64,000 nucleotides of DNA from Bifidobacterium sp. Lineage in GTDB: Bacteria > Actinomycetota > Actinomycetes > Actinomycetales > Bifidobacteriaceae. The stretch spans positions 1 to 64,000 of the forward strand of contig JAGGHK010000003.1 of assembly GCA_024104275.1 (NCBI GenBank), in the 5' to 3' direction. Positions within the stretch are counted from its first letter, which is position 1. The number at the start of each line of letters is the position of its first letter. Below the pieces are notes generated by a model, which saw only the letters and a list, made by a program, of their open reading frames with translations, had not been told where the DNA came from and made no database searches. Shown in pieces: positions 10,767 through 20,993 of the stretch. The position numbers were made by a program, and so were the translations under genes.

Positions 10767-11327
10767 TCAGTCCAAGGCGTCGAAAATAGTCTTGGAGATG
10801 TCTTCGATATCGCCTTCGCCGTCGATTGGCACGAGGCAGCCACGAGACTTGTAAGTGTCGAGCAGCGGAGCGGTCTCTTCGTCATAGGTTTTGAGACGTT
10901 GGGCGATGGCCTCGGCATTGTCGTCGGCACGACCTTCCTCAGCGGCACGCTTGGCAATGCGCTTCATCAGGATGTCGCGGTCGGCGTCGAGTGCCACTAC
11001 CTTGTCGAGCGGGGTGCCGAGCTCTTCAAGCATCTTGTCGAGCGCCTCGACCTGAGCCGCGTTGCGCGGATAGCCGTCGAGGATCCAGCCGTTCTTGGCG
11101 TCGTCCATGGCGAGGCGATCCTTGACGATCTTGTTGGTCAGTTCGTCGGGAACGAGCTGACCCTTGTCGGTATAGCTCTTGGCTTCCTGACCCAGCGGGG
11201 TGTTGTTCTTCATGTTGTAGCGGAAGATGTCTCCGGTGGAGATGTGCGGAATACCATAGTGCTCGGCGATCAGCTTGGCTTGGGTTCCCTTGCCCACTCC
11301 TTGCGGGCCCATAATCAAAAGACGCAT
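10767..11327 (-). CDS. adk: Adenylate kinase
   Basis: Adk converts AMP + ATP to 2 ADP in the cytosol. The 186-residue product starts MRLLIMGPQGVGKGTQAKLI with the P-loop GPQGVGKGT. It has the AMP-binding segment ISTGDIFRYN and the LID-region DGYPRNAAQVEALD. It is the short form without the zinc-binding LID insertion. The ATG at 11327 is chosen over 11372 because it begins at the conserved MRLLIMGP. It is downstream of secY. map, which often follows adk, is absent. Confidence 0.96.
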   Translation of the reverse strand: MRLLIMGPQGVGKGTQAKLIAEHYGIPHISTGDIFRYNMKNNTPLGQEAKSYTDKGQLVPDELTNKIVKDRLAMDDAKNGWILDGYPRNAAQVEALDKMLEELGTPLDKVVALDADRDILMKRIAKRAAEEGRADDNAEAIAQRLKTYDEETAPLLDTYKSRGCLVPIDGEGDIEDISKTIFDALD

Positions 11328-11445
11328 GTCACTTCTACTTTCTTGGTTGTGTATGTAGCAAATGATGCCCATCCGCTTCTTAAAAACAGATGAGCATCAT
11401 TCATTATTTTTCTAAACTTGTTGTCAGCGACTTAACCAAATGTTG

Positions 11446-13068
11446 TCACTCGGACTTGTCGTCGGTATCGTTATCCGCTTTGCCGTCGGAGGTCTTCTCG
11501 TCAGCAGCCGAATCATCTTCCTTTGATTCGTCACTTTCGGTGGCCGAATCAGCGGAATCGGTGTTCTCGACTTTCTTGGCCTCTGTATTTTCAGCGGCGG
11601 TTGTATCCGTGGCCTTTTCGGTCTTGTCGGATTCCTTCTCGCTGACTTCGGTTTCAGTGTCGTTGCTGACGGTTTCAGTGCTTTCGACAACCTTCGTTGC
11701 GGACTTCTTGGTCTTCTTGGACGTCTTGACATCCTCGCCCTCGACATGATCGGTGTCTTCAAGCAGGAAGCCGGTGTACTGGAACTGTTCGGTCTGGGCC
11801 TTCGCCTGACGCAAGGTGTCGAGGCCGACGCCAGCGATAATCAGGATGGTCGTGCCACCGAACGGAAGCTTGTTGTTGAGCTTCAGCATCATGATGAGCA
11901 TGGTAGGAATCAACGCAACGAAGAGCAGGTAAATTGCGCCAACCGTGTTGAGCCTGTTCATCACATAGCTCAGATAGCGGCTGGTGGCGCTGCCGGCGCG
12001 AATACCGGGAATGAAGCCGCCATACTGTTTCATGTTGTCTGCCGTCTCGTCCGGGTCGAAGGTAATCGACGTGTAGAAGAAGCAGAAGAACACGATCATC
12101 ACGGCGTATAGCGCGATGTACCAGATCGAGGTCGTGTTGGCCAGGTTGGTGTTGATCCACTTGACCCACTTCTGATCAGACTTGCCGAACTGCGCGATCA
12201 GTGTCGGAATCGCCAAAATCGAGGAGGCGAAAATCGGCGGGATGACGCCGGACATGTTGATCTTGAGCGGAAGGTAGGTGGAGGAGCCACCGTACATCTT
12301 ACGGCCGATCATACGACGGGTGTACTGCACCGGAATACGACGCTGTGCGAGTTCAACGAAATCAACGAAAATGAGGATGACGATGAGCACCGCGACGACG
12401 ATGCCGAAGTATTCCCAGTTGCCGTTCTTGCCGTTGGTGCCCCAGCCAATCTGCCAGAGCTGCGGAAGGAAGCCAGAGCAGATGGACATGAAGATCAAGA
12501 CGGACATACCTTGGCCGATGCCCTTGTCGGTGATCAATTCGGCCATCCACATAATGAGGCCGGTGCCGCCGGTCATGATGAGCACCATGACCACAAGGTT
12601 CCAAACGGAGCCATCGGGAACGACCTGGCCACACTGGTAGTTGAACAGCGCGCCGGAACGGGCAGTGACCAGAATGGTGGTGGACTGCAGAATAGCCAGA
12701 CCGATGGTGAGATAACGCGTATACTGCGTCAGCTTGGTCTCGCCGGACTGACCTTCCTTGTGCAGCGCTTCGAAACGAGGAATGACCACACGCAGCAGCT
12801 GGATGACGATGGATGCCGTGATGTACGGCATCACGCCCAGCGCAAAGATAGAAAGCTGCAGCATGGCGCCGCCGGAGAAGAGGTTGACCAACCCCACGAA
12901 GTTCTCCTGGGCCGTCTTCATGGTGCCGACACATTGCTGGACTACCGTGTAGTCCACTCCCGGGGTCGGTATGAACGAACCGATGCGGTAGATGACAATG
13001 ATGCCGAGCACGAAGAGGATCTTATGGCGAAGTTCCTTCGTCTTCAGGGCCTGGATTAACGTCCTCAC
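11446..13068 (-). CDS. secY: Preprotein translocase subunit SecY with long acidic C-terminal tail
   Basis: SecY forms the protein-conducting channel of the Sec translocon. Ten transmembrane segments are expected in the first about 440 residues. Visible signatures include LRHKILFVLGIIVIYRIGSF, the SecY motif LFSGGAMLQLSIFALGVMPYI, and GMSVLIFMSICSG. The GTG at 13068 is preferred: it follows AAGGAAATCCAG and gives the family N-terminus, while an in-frame ATG at 13140 adds 24 unrelated residues. The tail after about residue 440 is about 100 residues of Asp/Glu/Ser/Thr/Lys that normal SecY lacks. A 238-bp gap containing a hairpin separates it from rplO. Confidence 0.96.
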   Translation of the reverse strand: MRTLIQALKTKELRHKILFVLGIIVIYRIGSFIPTPGVDYTVVQQCVGTMKTAQENFVGLVNLFSGGAMLQLSIFALGVMPYITASIVIQLLRVVIPRFEALHKEGQSGETKLTQYTRYLTIGLAILQSTTILVTARSGALFNYQCGQVVPDGSVWNLVVMVLIMTGGTGLIMWMAELITDKGIGQGMSVLIFMSICSGFLPQLWQIGWGTNGKNGNWEYFGIVVAVLIVILIFVDFVELAQRRIPVQYTRRMIGRKMYGGSSTYLPLKINMSGVIPPIFASSILAIPTLIAQFGKSDQKWVKWINTNLANTTSIWYIALYAVMIVFFCFFYTSITFDPDETADNMKQYGGFIPGIRAGSATSRYLSYVMNRLNTVGAIYLLFVALIPTMLIMMLKLNNKLPFGGTTILIIAGVGLDTLRQAKAQTEQFQYTGFLLEDTDHVEGEDVKTSKKTKKSATKVVESTETVSNDTETEVSEKESDKTEKATDTTAAENTEAKKVENTDSADSATESDESKEDDSAADEKTSDGKADNDTDDKSE

Positions 13069-13228
13069 CTGGATTTCCTTCCCTATTCGGCACACCTGAT
13101 GCGCCGATGCAAACACGCTAAACGACAATATTAGCGTCAAGCGTCTACCAAATACCGCTTACGACGCGGCAAAACTCATCATTATTTATCGATTATAAAA
13201 TTTTCGCGCCGTCTTACAACGAACAAAG

Positions 13229-13259
13229 TGGTCCTCCCCGCTGATTGCAAGGAGGACCA
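13229..13259 (-). terminator. Hairpin between rplO and secY
   Basis: TGGTCCTCC and GGAGGACCA form a perfect 9-bp stem about 50 bp past the rplO stop, followed on the minus strand by CTTTGTT. It could partly terminate the spc operon so that secY is read at a different level, or mark the end of one transcript. A TTGACG -35-like hexamer near 13141 may belong to a secY promoter. Confidence 0.5.
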
Positions 13260-13306
13260 GAATAGCGCGTTTCGAGACTAGGCCCCGAAGCGCAAAGACA
13301 TCCGAA

Positions 13307-13768
13307 TTACTCTTCGGAAATGGAGCCGCCTGCAGCTTCGATCTTGGCCTTGGCGGACTTGGAAGCCTTCACGCCCTTAAGCGTGAACGCAACCTTGGTC
13401 TCACCGTCGCCCAGGACCTTGACCGGATATCCGGCGCGAACGGCACCGGCCTTGACGAGATCGGCAACCGTGACCTCTCCACCCCTCGGGAACAGCTCAG
13501 AGAGCGCAGAGACGTTGACGACCTGGAACTCCTTCTTGAAGGGGCTCTTGAAGCCGCGAAGCTTCGGCAGGCGCATGTACAGAGGCAACTGGCCACCTTC
13601 GAAGCCAGGACGAACCTGATAACGCTTCAACGTGCCCTTGGCGCCACGTCCCGAGGTCTTACCCTTGGAACCTTCACCACGACCCACGCGGATGCGGTTC
13701 TTCTTAGCACCGGGCGCAGGACGCAGATCATGCATCTGCAAAATAGTGTTTTCTTCTTGCTTTGCCAT
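13307..13768 (-). CDS. rplO: 50S ribosomal protein L15
   Basis: L15 is a late-assembly large-subunit protein. The 153-residue product has the Gly/Arg-rich start ([28 protein letters not shown]) and the conserved [19 protein letters not shown]. The start at 13768 ([11 protein letters not shown]) is one base after the rpmD stop. It lies before secY in the spc order. Confidence 0.97.
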   Translation of the reverse strand: MAKQEENTILQMHDLRPAPGAKKNRIRVGRGEGSKGKTSGRGAKGTLKRYQVRPGFEGGQLPLYMRLPKLRGFKSPFKKEFQVVNVSALSELFPRGGEVTVADLVKAGAVRAGYPVKVLGDGETKVAFTLKGVKASKSAKAKIEAAGGSISEE

Positions 13769-13769
13769 A

Positions 13770-13949
13770 TCAGGCCTCCTCAACCGTGACCAAGTGGCGA
13801 ACCGCATTGATCAGACCGCGGGTTGCAGGAGTGTCTTCACGCACAACCGTCTGACCGATCTTGTGCAGGCCGAGCGTGCGAACGGTTTCGCGCTGGGCGG
13901 GCTTGCGGTTGACCAGACCTTTGGTAAGTGTGATCTTCAGATCTGCCAT
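13770..13949 (-). CDS. rpmD: 50S ribosomal protein L30
   Basis: L30 is a small large-subunit protein. The 59-residue product starts [20 protein letters not shown] and contains [15 protein letters not shown], which defines the family. Its ATG overlaps the last base of the rpsE stop (TAATG), which suggests translational coupling. rplO begins one base after its stop. Confidence 0.95.
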   Translation of the reverse strand: MADLKITLTKGLVNRKPAQRETVRTLGLHKIGQTVVREDTPATRGLINAVRHLVTVEEA

Positions 13950-14716
13950 TACTCTTCACCATCCTTGGCTTGTTCGGCTTCGGCCTTGGCGTCCTCACGG
14001 GCCTTGCGGGCCTCGGCGATACCTTCGGCGCGAGCACGAAGCAGGGTGTCGGGAGCGACTTGTTCAACGGTCAAGCCACGGCGTGCCGCAATCTCTTCCG
14101 GCTCCTCAAGCTGCTTCAGAGCATCTACGGTGGCGCGAACCACGTTGACCGCGGTGGCGCTTCCCATGGACTTGGTGAGAATATCGGAGATACCAGCGCA
14201 CTCCATGACGGCTCGGACTGCGCCGCCGGCGATTACACCGGTGCCGGGAGCAGCGGGACGAAGCAGAACGGTGCCTGCTGCGTCATGGCCGATGACCGGA
14301 TGGGTCACGGTACCGCGAACGCGCGGAACAGTGAACATGTGCTTCTTGGCGTCAAGCTGACCCTTGGCGATGGCGGCAGGAACCTCACGGGACTTGCCAT
14401 AGCCAACACCGACGGTGCCATTGCCGTCTCCGACCACCACGAGAGCGGCGAAGCTCATGCTACGGCCACCCTTACGGGTCTTGGAAACACGGTTGATGGT
14501 CACGACGCGATCGAGCAGCTCGTCGCCACGATTTTCCTCGCGACGGCCACGGCGTTCACCGCGGCGGCCTTCTCCGCGTCCGCCGCGACGTCCACCACGA
14601 CGGTCGCCATTGCGATCGCCGCGACGGTCATTGCGCTGACCCTGCTTGTTGTCGTTGGACGCCTGCGTGTTCTGATTTTCTTCAGTCACTTGGGTTTCCT
14701 TTTCGTTGTCGCTCAC
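13949..14716 (-). CDS. rpsE: 30S ribosomal protein S5 with Arg/Gly-rich N-terminal extension
   Basis: S5 takes part in decoding fidelity and in the 30S helicase activity on mRNA. The core starts near residue 62 ([19 protein letters not shown]) and includes the S5 signature and [17 protein letters not shown]. The first about 60 residues are Asp/Arg/Gly-rich with repeated RRGGR-type blocks. An Ala/Glu-rich tail closes the 255-residue protein. It overlaps rplR by 4 nt and rpmD by 1 nt. Confidence 0.97.
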   Translation of the reverse strand: MSDNEKETQVTEENQNTQASNDNKQGQRNDRRGDRNGDRRGGRRGGRGEGRRGERRGRREENRGDELLDRVVTINRVSKTRKGGRSMSFAALVVVGDGNGTVGVGYGKSREVPAAIAKGQLDAKKHMFTVPRVRGTVTHPVIGHDAAGTVLLRPAAPGTGVIAGGAVRAVMECAGISDILTKSMGSATAVNVVRATVDALKQLEEPEEIAARRGLTVEQVAPDTLLRARAEGIAEARKAREDAKAEAEQAKDGEE

Positions 14717-15084
14717 AGTGCAAGACCTCCCTGACGGGCGCCTTCAGCAACGGCTGCGACGCGACCATGATACTTGTTGCCGCCACGGTCGAAGACAACG
14801 GAATCGATACCCGCGTCCTTGGCCTTCTTGGCAATCAGTTCGCCGACCTTTTCTGCGGCTTCGGTCTTGGTGCCCTTGAACCCATCGAAATCATGGGTGA
14901 TGGTGGACTCGCTGACCAAAGTGATGCCCTTGGTGTCGTCGACGATCTGAGCGACCATGTGACGGTTCGAACGGGTGACGACCAGACGCGGACGCTCGGC
15001 GGTGCCGCGCAGATGCTTGCGCAGACGTGCGTGACGACGAAGCCTTGCGACTTTCTTGCCTTTACCGAAAATCTTGACTGTCAT
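14713..15084 (-). CDS. rplR: 50S ribosomal protein L18
   Basis: L18 binds 5S rRNA in the central protuberance. The 123-residue product begins [20 protein letters not shown] and has [20 protein letters not shown] and the C-terminal [20 protein letters not shown]. The ATG at 15084 is chosen from family length and lies one base after the rplF stop. It overlaps rpsE by 4 nt. Confidence 0.97.
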   Translation of the reverse strand: MTVKIFGKGKKVARLRRHARLRKHLRGTAERPRLVVTRSNRHMVAQIVDDTKGITLVSESTITHDFDGFKGTKTEAAEKVGELIAKKAKDAGIDSVVFDRGGNKYHGRVAAVAEGARQGGLAL

Positions 15085-15085
15085 A

Positions 15086-15625
15086 TCACTTACCAGCCTT
15101 TCCAACCTTGCGCAGGATGTGTTCGTCGGAGTACTTGATGCCCTTGCCCTTGTAGGGTTCCGGCTTGCGAAGTGCGCGGATATTGGCCGCGGCCTGACCG
15201 ACCGCCTGCTTGTCAATACCCTTGACGACCACCTGGTTGGCGTTCGGCAGCTCGAAGGTGATGCCTTCGGGCGGGTTGACGGTGATGGTGTGCGAATAGC
15301 CGAGCGAGAACTCAATGCCCTTGCCCTTCATCTGCGCACGGTAACCGGTGCCGACGATGTCCAGCGTCTTGCTGAATCCGTCGTGCACACCCTGGACCAT
15401 CGAAGCGACGATGGAACGGGCCAGACCGTGGTCTGCACGGGTCTGCAGCTGGTCATCGGCCGGGTCGAAGTAAATGGTGTTGTCTTCGACGCGGGCGGTG
15501 ATGCCGTCGGGAATAGTGTAGGAATCAGAACCCTTGGCGCCTTTGACGCTGAAGTTCTGTCCGTCGATCTTGACTTCCACGCCTGCCGGGATGGTGACGG
15601 GGAGCTTACCAATATGTGATGCCAT
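15086..15625 (-). CDS. rplF: 50S ribosomal protein L6
   Basis: L6 lies near the factor-binding site of the 50S subunit. The 179-residue product begins [20 protein letters not shown] and ends with the L6 signature region [20 protein letters not shown]. The length is normal. It sits between rpsH (17-bp gap) and rplR (1-bp gap). Confidence 0.97.
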   Translation of the reverse strand: MASHIGKLPVTIPAGVEVKIDGQNFSVKGAKGSDSYTIPDGITARVEDNTIYFDPADDQLQTRADHGLARSIVASMVQGVHDGFSKTLDIVGTGYRAQMKGKGIEFSLGYSHTITVNPPEGITFELPNANQVVVKGIDKQAVGQAAANIRALRKPEPYKGKGIKYSDEHILRKVGKAGK

Positions 15626-15642
15626 GTTTTAGCTCTCCTTTC

Positions 15643-16041
15643 TCACCAAACGAAGGCGACGATCTCGCCGCCGATGCCCCGGTCGAGGCAATCTTTCTGG
15701 GTCAACAATCCTGCGCTGGTCGAAATGATCGCGACACCCATGCCACCGAGTGGCATCGGCAGCGCGTCCGATTTCGCATAGCGACGCAGGCCGGGCTTCG
15801 AGATGCGCTTGATGCCCTGAATGGCACGCTCGCCATTGGGACCGTACTTCAGCGTGATCTCAAGGTTCTGGCCGACGCGAGCATCCGTAGCGGTGAAGTC
15901 CTTGATATAGCCTTCGCGCTTGAGGATCTCGGCGATCGCCGCCTTGAACTTGGAGTACGGCATGGAAACGGTCTCATGCTTCGCCGCACTCGCATTACGC
16001 AGACGCGTAAGCATGTCTGCGATTGGATCTGTCATTGTCAT
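15643..16041 (-). CDS. rpsH: 30S ribosomal protein S8
   Basis: S8 is a primary 16S rRNA binding protein. In E. coli it also represses its own operon; whether that happens here cannot be seen. The 132-residue product begins [20 protein letters not shown] and ends with [20 protein letters not shown] and [10 protein letters not shown] start at the third codon (16035) is also possible. It lies between rpsN and rplF. Confidence 0.97.
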   Translation of the reverse strand: MTMTDPIADMLTRLRNASAAKHETVSMPYSKFKAAIAEILKREGYIKDFTATDARVGQNLEITLKYGPNGERAIQGIKRISKPGLRRYAKSDALPMPLGGMGVAIISTSAGLLTQKDCLDRGIGGEIVAFVW

Positions 16042-16129
16042 GTGGGCTAACGCCCTTTCTCGCCGTGGTTTCCTCCGCCGGAGCAGGTATTGATAGCCTG
16101 CCCCGGCCGAGGACCTTCAGCGTCGATGT

Positions 16130-16315
16130 TTACCAACTGGACTTCGTAACTCCGGGCAACTCGCCACGATGAGCCTTCTCACGAAGGCAGATGCGGCACA
16201 GGCCGAACTTGCGATATACGGAGTGGGGACGGCCGCAAACCTGGCAGCGCGTATAGCCGCGCACCTTGAACTTTGGTTTGGCAGCAGCCTTGTTTCTAAG
16301 AGCGGTTTTTGCCAT
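16130..16315 (-). CDS. rpsN: 30S ribosomal protein S14, zinc-binding type Z
   Basis: S14 is a 30S head protein. The 61-residue product [20 protein letters not shown]... has the CQVC and CRIC pairs of the short zinc-ribbon form, C24/C27 and C40/C43. This is the type used under zinc-replete conditions in Gram-positive bacteria. An in-frame upstream ATG at 16375 would read inside rplE and is rejected. The start lies one base after the rplE stop. Confidence 0.96.
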   Translation of the reverse strand: MAKTALRNKAAAKPKFKVRGYTRCQVCGRPHSVYRKFGLCRICLREKAHRGELPGVTKSSW

Positions 16316-16316
16316 T

Positions 16317-16889
16317 TCAGTTCTCCTTGAAGGGGAAGCCAAGGTGCTTAAGCAGTGCCCGAGCTTCCTTGTCATCCTTGGTGCTGGTCACCACGGTGAT
16401 GTCCATACCACGCTGGTGATCGATCGCGTCAGGATCGATTTCGTGGAACATGGATTGCTCGGTGAGACCGAAGTTGTAGTTGCCCTGGCCATCGAATTGC
16501 TTGTCGCTGATGCCGCGGAAATCGCGGATACGCGGCAGAGCCAAAACGAGCAGCCTGTCAAGGAACTCCCACATACGGTCTCCGCGAAGCGTCACGTACG
16601 CACCGATGGCCTGACCTTCACGCAGATGGAACTGTGCGACGGACTTCTTGGCCTTGGTGATCTTCGGCTTCTGGCCTGTGATCGCGGTGAGGTCGCTGAC
16701 AGCGCCCTCGATGAGCTTGGAGTCGCGGGCCGCAGCGCCGACGCCCATGGAGACGACGACTTTCTGGACCTTGGCGACCTGCATCGGGTTGGAATGCTTG
16801 AATTCCTTCTCGAGCTCAGGCACGATCTTGTCGATGTACTGCTGCTTCAGGCGTGGTGTTGCCGGCGCTTCGACTGTTGTATCGCTCAT
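16317..16889 (-). CDS. rplE: 50S ribosomal protein L5
   Basis: L5 binds 5S rRNA and contacts the P-site tRNA. The 190-residue product contains [20 protein letters not shown], the L5 signature [21 protein letters not shown] and the C-terminal [20 protein letters not shown]. The short N-terminal Thr/Glu/Ala extension is usual in this group. It overlaps rplX by 4 nt (ATGA). Confidence 0.97.
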   Translation of the reverse strand: MSDTTVEAPATPRLKQQYIDKIVPELEKEFKHSNPMQVAKVQKVVVSMGVGAAARDSKLIEGAVSDLTAITGQKPKITKAKKSVAQFHLREGQAIGAYVTLRGDRMWEFLDRLLVLALPRIRDFRGISDKQFDGQGNYNFGLTEQSMFHEIDPDAIDHQRGMDITVVTSTKDDKEARALLKHLGFPFKEN

Positions 16890-17221
16890 GCCAGCTCCTT
16901 TCCTGATTTCTTGGCGATGCGGGTGCGCACGGTCTTGACCTTGCCGTCCTGGGCCTTGGTCGTGACCTTGACACCAACACGGGTCGGTTCCTTGGTCTCC
17001 GGGTCGATGACCATCACGTTTGAGCGATGGATCGGCGCCTCGACGGAGACGATGCCGGACTGCTGGCCCTGCTGGGTGGCGCGCACGTGCTTCTTGACGA
17101 TCTGCACGCCCTCGACGATCAGACGGTCGTTGGCAAGCACCTTGGTGACTTTGCCTTCCTTGCCGCGATCTTTGCCGCGGATGACCTTGACCTGGTCACC
17201 GGTCTTGATCTTGGCTACCAT
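16886..17221 (-). CDS. rplX: 50S ribosomal protein L24
   Basis: L24 is an assembly-initiator protein at the exit tunnel. The 111-residue product starts [20 protein letters not shown], the KOW motif, and continues [19 protein letters not shown]. It lies one base after rplN and overlaps rplE by 4 nt. Confidence 0.97.
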   Translation of the reverse strand: MVAKIKTGDQVKVIRGKDRGKEGKVTKVLANDRLIVEGVQIVKKHVRATQQGQQSGIVSVEAPIHRSNVMVIDPETKEPTRVGVKVTTKAQDGKVKTVRTRIAKKSGKELA

Positions 17222-17222
17222 C

Positions 17223-17591
17223 TCAGATCACCTCCGGGGCGAGGGACACGATCTTCATGAAGCGCTTGTCGCGCAATTCACGTCCGACCGGTCCGAAGAT
17301 ACGAGTGCCCTTGGGTTCATGGCCGGAGCCAAGAATAACCGCAGCGTTCTCGTCGAACTTGATGTACGAGCCGTCTTTGCGACGATGCTCTTTTACCGTA
17401 CGGACGACAACGGCCTTGACCACGTCGCCCTTCTTGACCGACCCGCCAGGGATCGCGTCCTTGACGGAGGCGACGATCACGTCGCCGATGCCGGCATAGC
17501 GTCGCTTCGATCCGCCGAGCACTCGGATGGCCAAGATCTCCTTGGCACCCGTGTTGTCGGCGACATGAAGCCGCGTTTCCTGCTGAATCAT
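17223..17591 (-). CDS. rplN: 50S ribosomal protein L14
   Basis: L14 forms an intersubunit bridge. The 122-residue product [20 protein letters not shown]... contains the L14 signature region and ends [19 protein letters not shown]. The length is exact. A 71-bp gap separates it from rpsQ, the usual S10/spc junction. I see no clear promoter or terminator there. Confidence 0.98.
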   Translation of the reverse strand: MIQQETRLHVADNTGAKEILAIRVLGGSKRRYAGIGDVIVASVKDAIPGGSVKKGDVVKAVVVRTVKEHRRKDGSYIKFDENAAVILGSGHEPKGTRIFGPVGRELRDKRFMKIVSLAPEVI

Positions 17592-17662
17592 TGATTCTCC
17601 TTAGCCGCGCTGGTTCTCCCCTGCCACCCGTGAAGGTGAGCAGCGGAGCCTTGCCGAACTTA

Positions 17663-17929
17663 TTACTTGGCGCGTTCGACGATGGAGTCGAGACGCCAAC
17701 GCTTGGTCTTGCTCAAAGGCCGGGTTTCCATGATACGCACGAAGTCGCCATTGTGGGCGTCGTTGTGCTCGTCATGAACCTTGACCTTACGAGTAGAACG
17801 GACGACCTTGCCGTAAAGCGGGTGGGTCGAACGTTGCTCGAGCTCGACGGTGATGGTCTTGTCCATTGCGTCAGACACGACGTAACCGCTACGAGTCTTG
17901 CGGAAGTTGCGCTCTTGCTTTTCAGCCAT
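17663..17929 (-). CDS. rpsQ: 30S ribosomal protein S17
   Basis: S17 is a primary 16S rRNA binding protein. The 88-residue product [20 protein letters not shown]... contains [20 protein letters not shown] and ends [20 protein letters not shown], the family pattern. It is the last gene of the S10-type group and starts 2 bp after the rpmC stop. Confidence 0.97.
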   Translation of the reverse strand: MAEKQERNFRKTRSGYVVSDAMDKTITVELEQRSTHPLYGKVVRSTRKVKVHDEHNDAHNGDFVRIMETRPLSKTKRWRLDSIVERAK

Positions 17930-17931
17930 GC

Positions 17932-18189
17932 TTACTTCTCCTCAGTCTTCGTGTCGCCCGACTCAGGCTCCTGGCTGATGCCGAGTTCACGCTCACGCAG
18001 GACAGTGTACATCCTGGCGATGTCGTGCTTGACGGCCTTGAGTCTAGCGGAGTTGTCAAGCTGGCCGGTGGCGTTCTGGAAGCGCAGGTTGAAGAGCTCT
18101 TCCTTGGATTTCTTGAGGAAGCCCTCAATCTCGCCATTGGTCTTCTCGTTGAGATTCTTGATGGTGTAGTCTTCAGTTCCGACTGACAT
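17932..18189 (-). CDS. rpmC: 50S ribosomal protein L29
   Basis: L29 lies at the exit tunnel near L23. The 85-residue product has the two-helix L29 core ([38 protein letters not shown]) with a short acidic tail. Its ATG shares one base with the rplP stop. Confidence 0.95.
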   Translation of the reverse strand: MSVGTEDYTIKNLNEKTNGEIEGFLKKSKEELFNLRFQNATGQLDNSARLKAVKHDIARMYTVLRERELGISQEPESGDTKTEEK

Positions 18190-18608
18190 CAGATGTCACC
18201 GCCTTCACGTGCGATAATGCGGCACTTCATCGGCAGCTTGTCGATGGCGCGGCGAAGGGCTTCCTTCGCGGTTGCCTCGTCGATACCGCCGATTTCGAAC
18301 ATCACGCGTCCGGGATGCACATTGGCGATCCAGGACTCCGGGGTGCCCTTGCCGGAACCCATTCGGCTTCCGAGCGCGTGCTTGGTCAAAGGACGATCCG
18401 GGAAGATCGTGATCCACACACGACCGCCACGCTTGATGTAGCGGGTCATGGCGATACGAGCAGCCTCGATCTGGCGGTTGGAGATGTAGGCAGGGGCCAA
18501 AGCCTGGATGCCATAATCGCCGAACGCGATCTCGTTGCCGCCCTTGGACATGCCGCGACGCTTCGGACGCTGCTGTTTACGGTACTTAGTCCTCTTTGGG
18601 ATAAGCAT
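18189..18608 (-). CDS. rplP: 50S ribosomal protein L16
   Basis: L16 organises the A-site tRNA acceptor region of the 50S subunit. The 139-residue product starts [20 protein letters not shown] and has [20 protein letters not shown] and [14 protein letters not shown]. Length and motifs are standard. It lies 6 bp after rpsC. Confidence 0.98.
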   Translation of the reverse strand: MLIPKRTKYRKQQRPKRRGMSKGGNEIAFGDYGIQALAPAYISNRQIEAARIAMTRYIKRGGRVWITIFPDRPLTKHALGSRMGSGKGTPESWIANVHPGRVMFEIGGIDEATAKEALRRAIDKLPMKCRIIAREGGDI

Positions 18609-18614
18609 ATCTGC

Positions 18615-19457
18615 TCACTCCTTTGCTTCCGAGGCGGCAGGTGCTGCGGCTGCTGCGGGCTCGGTTGCCGGTGCTGCAGCCTCGGCCTGAGGGGCCTTGG
18701 CTTCTGCCGGCTTGGAACCACGAGCGCCTGTTGGACGTCCACCACGACGCGGGCGACGATCGCCGCCACGGCGTCCACGGTTGTTGTCCTGCTGGGCCTG
18801 CTGCTCATCGAACTGACGTTCGGTCATATCGCCCTTGTAGATCCAGACCTTCACACCGATGCGACCGTAGGTCGTACGGGCTTCGAAGAAGCCGTAATCG
18901 ATAAGAGCACGGAGGGTCTGCAGCGGAACGCGACCTTCACGATAGAACTCGGAACGGCTCATCTCGGCGCCTCCAAGGCGGCCGGAGAGCTTGATGCGGA
19001 TACCCCTGGCGCCAGCGCGCATCGCGTCCTGCTGAGCCTTGCGCATGGCACGACGGAACGTGACACGGTTGGTCAGCTGCTCGGCGATGGACTGAGCGAC
19101 AAGCTGGGCGTCCAGAGCGGCGTTCTTGACTTCGAAGATGTTGAGCTGAACCTGCTTGCCCGTGATCTTCTCGAGCTTGGCTCGAACACGTTCGGCCTCC
19201 GCTCCACGACGGCCGATGACAATGCCCGGACGGGCAGTGTGGATGTCCACACGCACGCGGTCACGGGTCCGCTCGATGATGATGCGGGACACGCCTGCAC
19301 GCTCGAGGTCCTTGTTCATGGCCTTGCGAATCTTGTCGTCCTCGAGGACGAAGTCGCTGTAACGCTCACCAGGCTTGTTGGAATCGGAGAACCACTTCGA
19401 ACGGTGGTCTTCAGTGATACCCAGGCGGTAGCCTAACGGATTGATCTTCTGACCCAT
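18615..19457 (-). CDS. rpsC: 30S ribosomal protein S3
   Basis: S3 forms the mRNA entry channel with S4 and S5. The 280-residue product begins [20 protein letters not shown]. It has the KH domain with [20 protein letters not shown] and the C-terminal S3 domain through [14 protein letters not shown] (about residue 215). The last about 60 residues are an Arg/Gly- then Ala/Glu/Pro-rich tail. It lies 2 bp after rplV. Confidence 0.97.
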   Translation of the reverse strand: MGQKINPLGYRLGITEDHRSKWFSDSNKPGERYSDFVLEDDKIRKAMNKDLERAGVSRIIIERTRDRVRVDIHTARPGIVIGRRGAEAERVRAKLEKITGKQVQLNIFEVKNAALDAQLVAQSIAEQLTNRVTFRRAMRKAQQDAMRAGARGIRIKLSGRLGGAEMSRSEFYREGRVPLQTLRALIDYGFFEARTTYGRIGVKVWIYKGDMTERQFDEQQAQQDNNRGRRGGDRRPRRGGRPTGARGSKPAEAKAPQAEAAAPATEPAAAAAPAASEAKE

Positions 19458-19459
19458 CT

Positions 19460-19819
19460 TTAGCGGGCTCCTTCCTTGCTGGCGACAACGACGGTGATGT
19501 GGCTGGTGCGCTTGTTGATGCGTCCTGCGCGGCCCTGTGCACGAGCACGGAAACGCTTGAGCGTCACGCCTTCGTCCACATAGGTCTCTTTCACATACAG
19601 GTCGTTCTCACGGAACGCCTCGCCGGCCTTGTCGGCCTTGACGCGTGCGTTCGCGGTGGCGCTCTGCAGTACCTTGAGCACTGGCTCAGAGGCGTCCTGC
19701 GGGGCGAATTTCAGGATGGTGACGGCTTCGCTCACTTTTTTGCCTCGGATGAGGTCGACCATGCGGCGAGCCTTGCGCGGCGTCACACGGACGTGACGTG
19801 CGATTGCTTTAGCTTCCAT
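19460..19819 (-). CDS. rplV: 50S ribosomal protein L22
   Basis: L22 lines the exit tunnel and its beta-hairpin contacts nascent chains. The 119-residue product starts [20 protein letters not shown] and includes [20 protein letters not shown], the conserved hairpin region. The length is normal. It lies between rpsS and rpsC. Confidence 0.97.
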   Translation of the reverse strand: MEAKAIARHVRVTPRKARRMVDLIRGKKVSEAVTILKFAPQDASEPVLKVLQSATANARVKADKAGEAFRENDLYVKETYVDEGVTLKRFRARAQGRAGRINKRTSHITVVVASKEGAR

Positions 19820-19834
19820 AATCTTTCTCTTCCT

Positions 19835-20113
19835 TTAGCGGCGAGCTTTTTTGTCGTCATGAACGTGACCACGGAAGGTCTTCGTCGGTGCGAATTCACC
19901 GAGCTTGTGGCCGACCATGGCTTCGGTCACGAAGACCGGGACATGCTTGCGACCATCGTGCACAGCGAAGGTGTGACCGATGAAGTCCGGGGTGATCATC
20001 GAACGGCGCGACCACGTCTTGATGACGTTCTTCGTGCCCTTCTCGTTCTGTTCGTCGACTTTCTTCTGTAAATGGGCGTCGACGAAGGGGCCCTTCTTGA
20101 TGCTACGTGACAT
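19835..20113 (-). CDS. rpsS: 30S ribosomal protein S19
   Basis: S19 is a 30S head protein that works with S13 at the subunit interface. The 92-residue product begins [20 protein letters not shown] and ends [20 protein letters not shown], both diagnostic. It lies between rplB and rplV. Confidence 0.98.
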   Translation of the reverse strand: MSRSIKKGPFVDAHLQKKVDEQNEKGTKNVIKTWSRRSMITPDFIGHTFAVHDGRKHVPVFVTEAMVGHKLGEFAPTKTFRGHVHDDKKARR

Positions 20114-20127
20114 CTATTCGACGCTCC

Positions 20128-20958
20128 TTACTTACGGTTCTTGCCATTGGGACGACGACGAACAATCATCTTGTTCGAAGCCTTCTTCGGACGGCGAGTA
20201 CGAACTTCGCCCTTGCCCCACGGCGACACTGGCGGCTTGCCACCGCGAGTGGTACCACCATGCGGGTGGTCGACCGGGTTCATGGACTCACCACGGGTGA
20301 TCGGGCGACGACCCATCCAACGGGCACGACCGGCCTTGCCGAGCTGCACGTTGGCGTGATCGGAGTTGCCGACCTCACCGACAGTGGCGCGGCAGCGTGC
20401 GTCAACGTTGCGGATTTCTCCGGACGGCATACGCAGCTGGGCGTAAGCACCGTCCTTGGCGACAAGCTGAACGCCTGCACCAGCGGAGCGCGCGATCTTG
20501 GCACCGCCCAGAGGACGGAGCTCAATGGCGTGGACGATTGTACCGGTGGGGATATTGCGCAGCGGCAGATTGTTGCCGGGCTTGATATCGGCCTTTTCGC
20601 CGGTCTCGATGACGTCACCCTGCTTGATGCCCTTCGGCGCTATGATGTAGCGCTTCTCGCCGTCTGCATAATGCAGGAGGGCGATACGGGCGGAGCGGTT
20701 CGGATCATATTCGATCTCAGCAACACGCGCAGGCACGCCGTCCTTGTCCCAACGCTTGAAATCGATGAGACGGTACTGGCGCTTGTGACCACCACCGCGA
20801 TGGCGGGAGGTCACGCGGCCGTAAGAGTTACGACCGCCGGTGCTGTTGAGTTTGCGTACCAACGACTTTTCAGGCGTGGAGCGCGTGAGGTCGGAGAAAT
20901 CCGACACAGACGCACCGCGGCGGCCCGGAGTCGTCGGCTTATAAACGCGGATAGCCAT
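20128..20958 (-). CDS. rplB: 50S ribosomal protein L2
   Basis: L2 supports the peptidyl transferase centre. The 276-residue product begins [20 protein letters not shown] and contains [20 protein letters not shown]. It also has the L2 signature [19 protein letters not shown] with the conserved HPHGG. The length is standard. It lies between rplW and rpsS. Confidence 0.98.
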   Translation of the reverse strand: MAIRVYKPTTPGRRGASVSDFSDLTRSTPEKSLVRKLNSTGGRNSYGRVTSRHRGGGHKRQYRLIDFKRWDKDGVPARVAEIEYDPNRSARIALLHYADGEKRYIIAPKGIKQGDVIETGEKADIKPGNNLPLRNIPTGTIVHAIELRPLGGAKIARSAGAGVQLVAKDGAYAQLRMPSGEIRNVDARCRATVGEVGNSDHANVQLGKAGRARWMGRRPITRGESMNPVDHPHGGTTRGGKPPVSPWGKGEVRTRRPKKASNKMIVRRRPNGKNRK

Positions 20959-20993
20959 AATTAGTTCTTCCTTTGACTTTTTCGGCTATTGCT

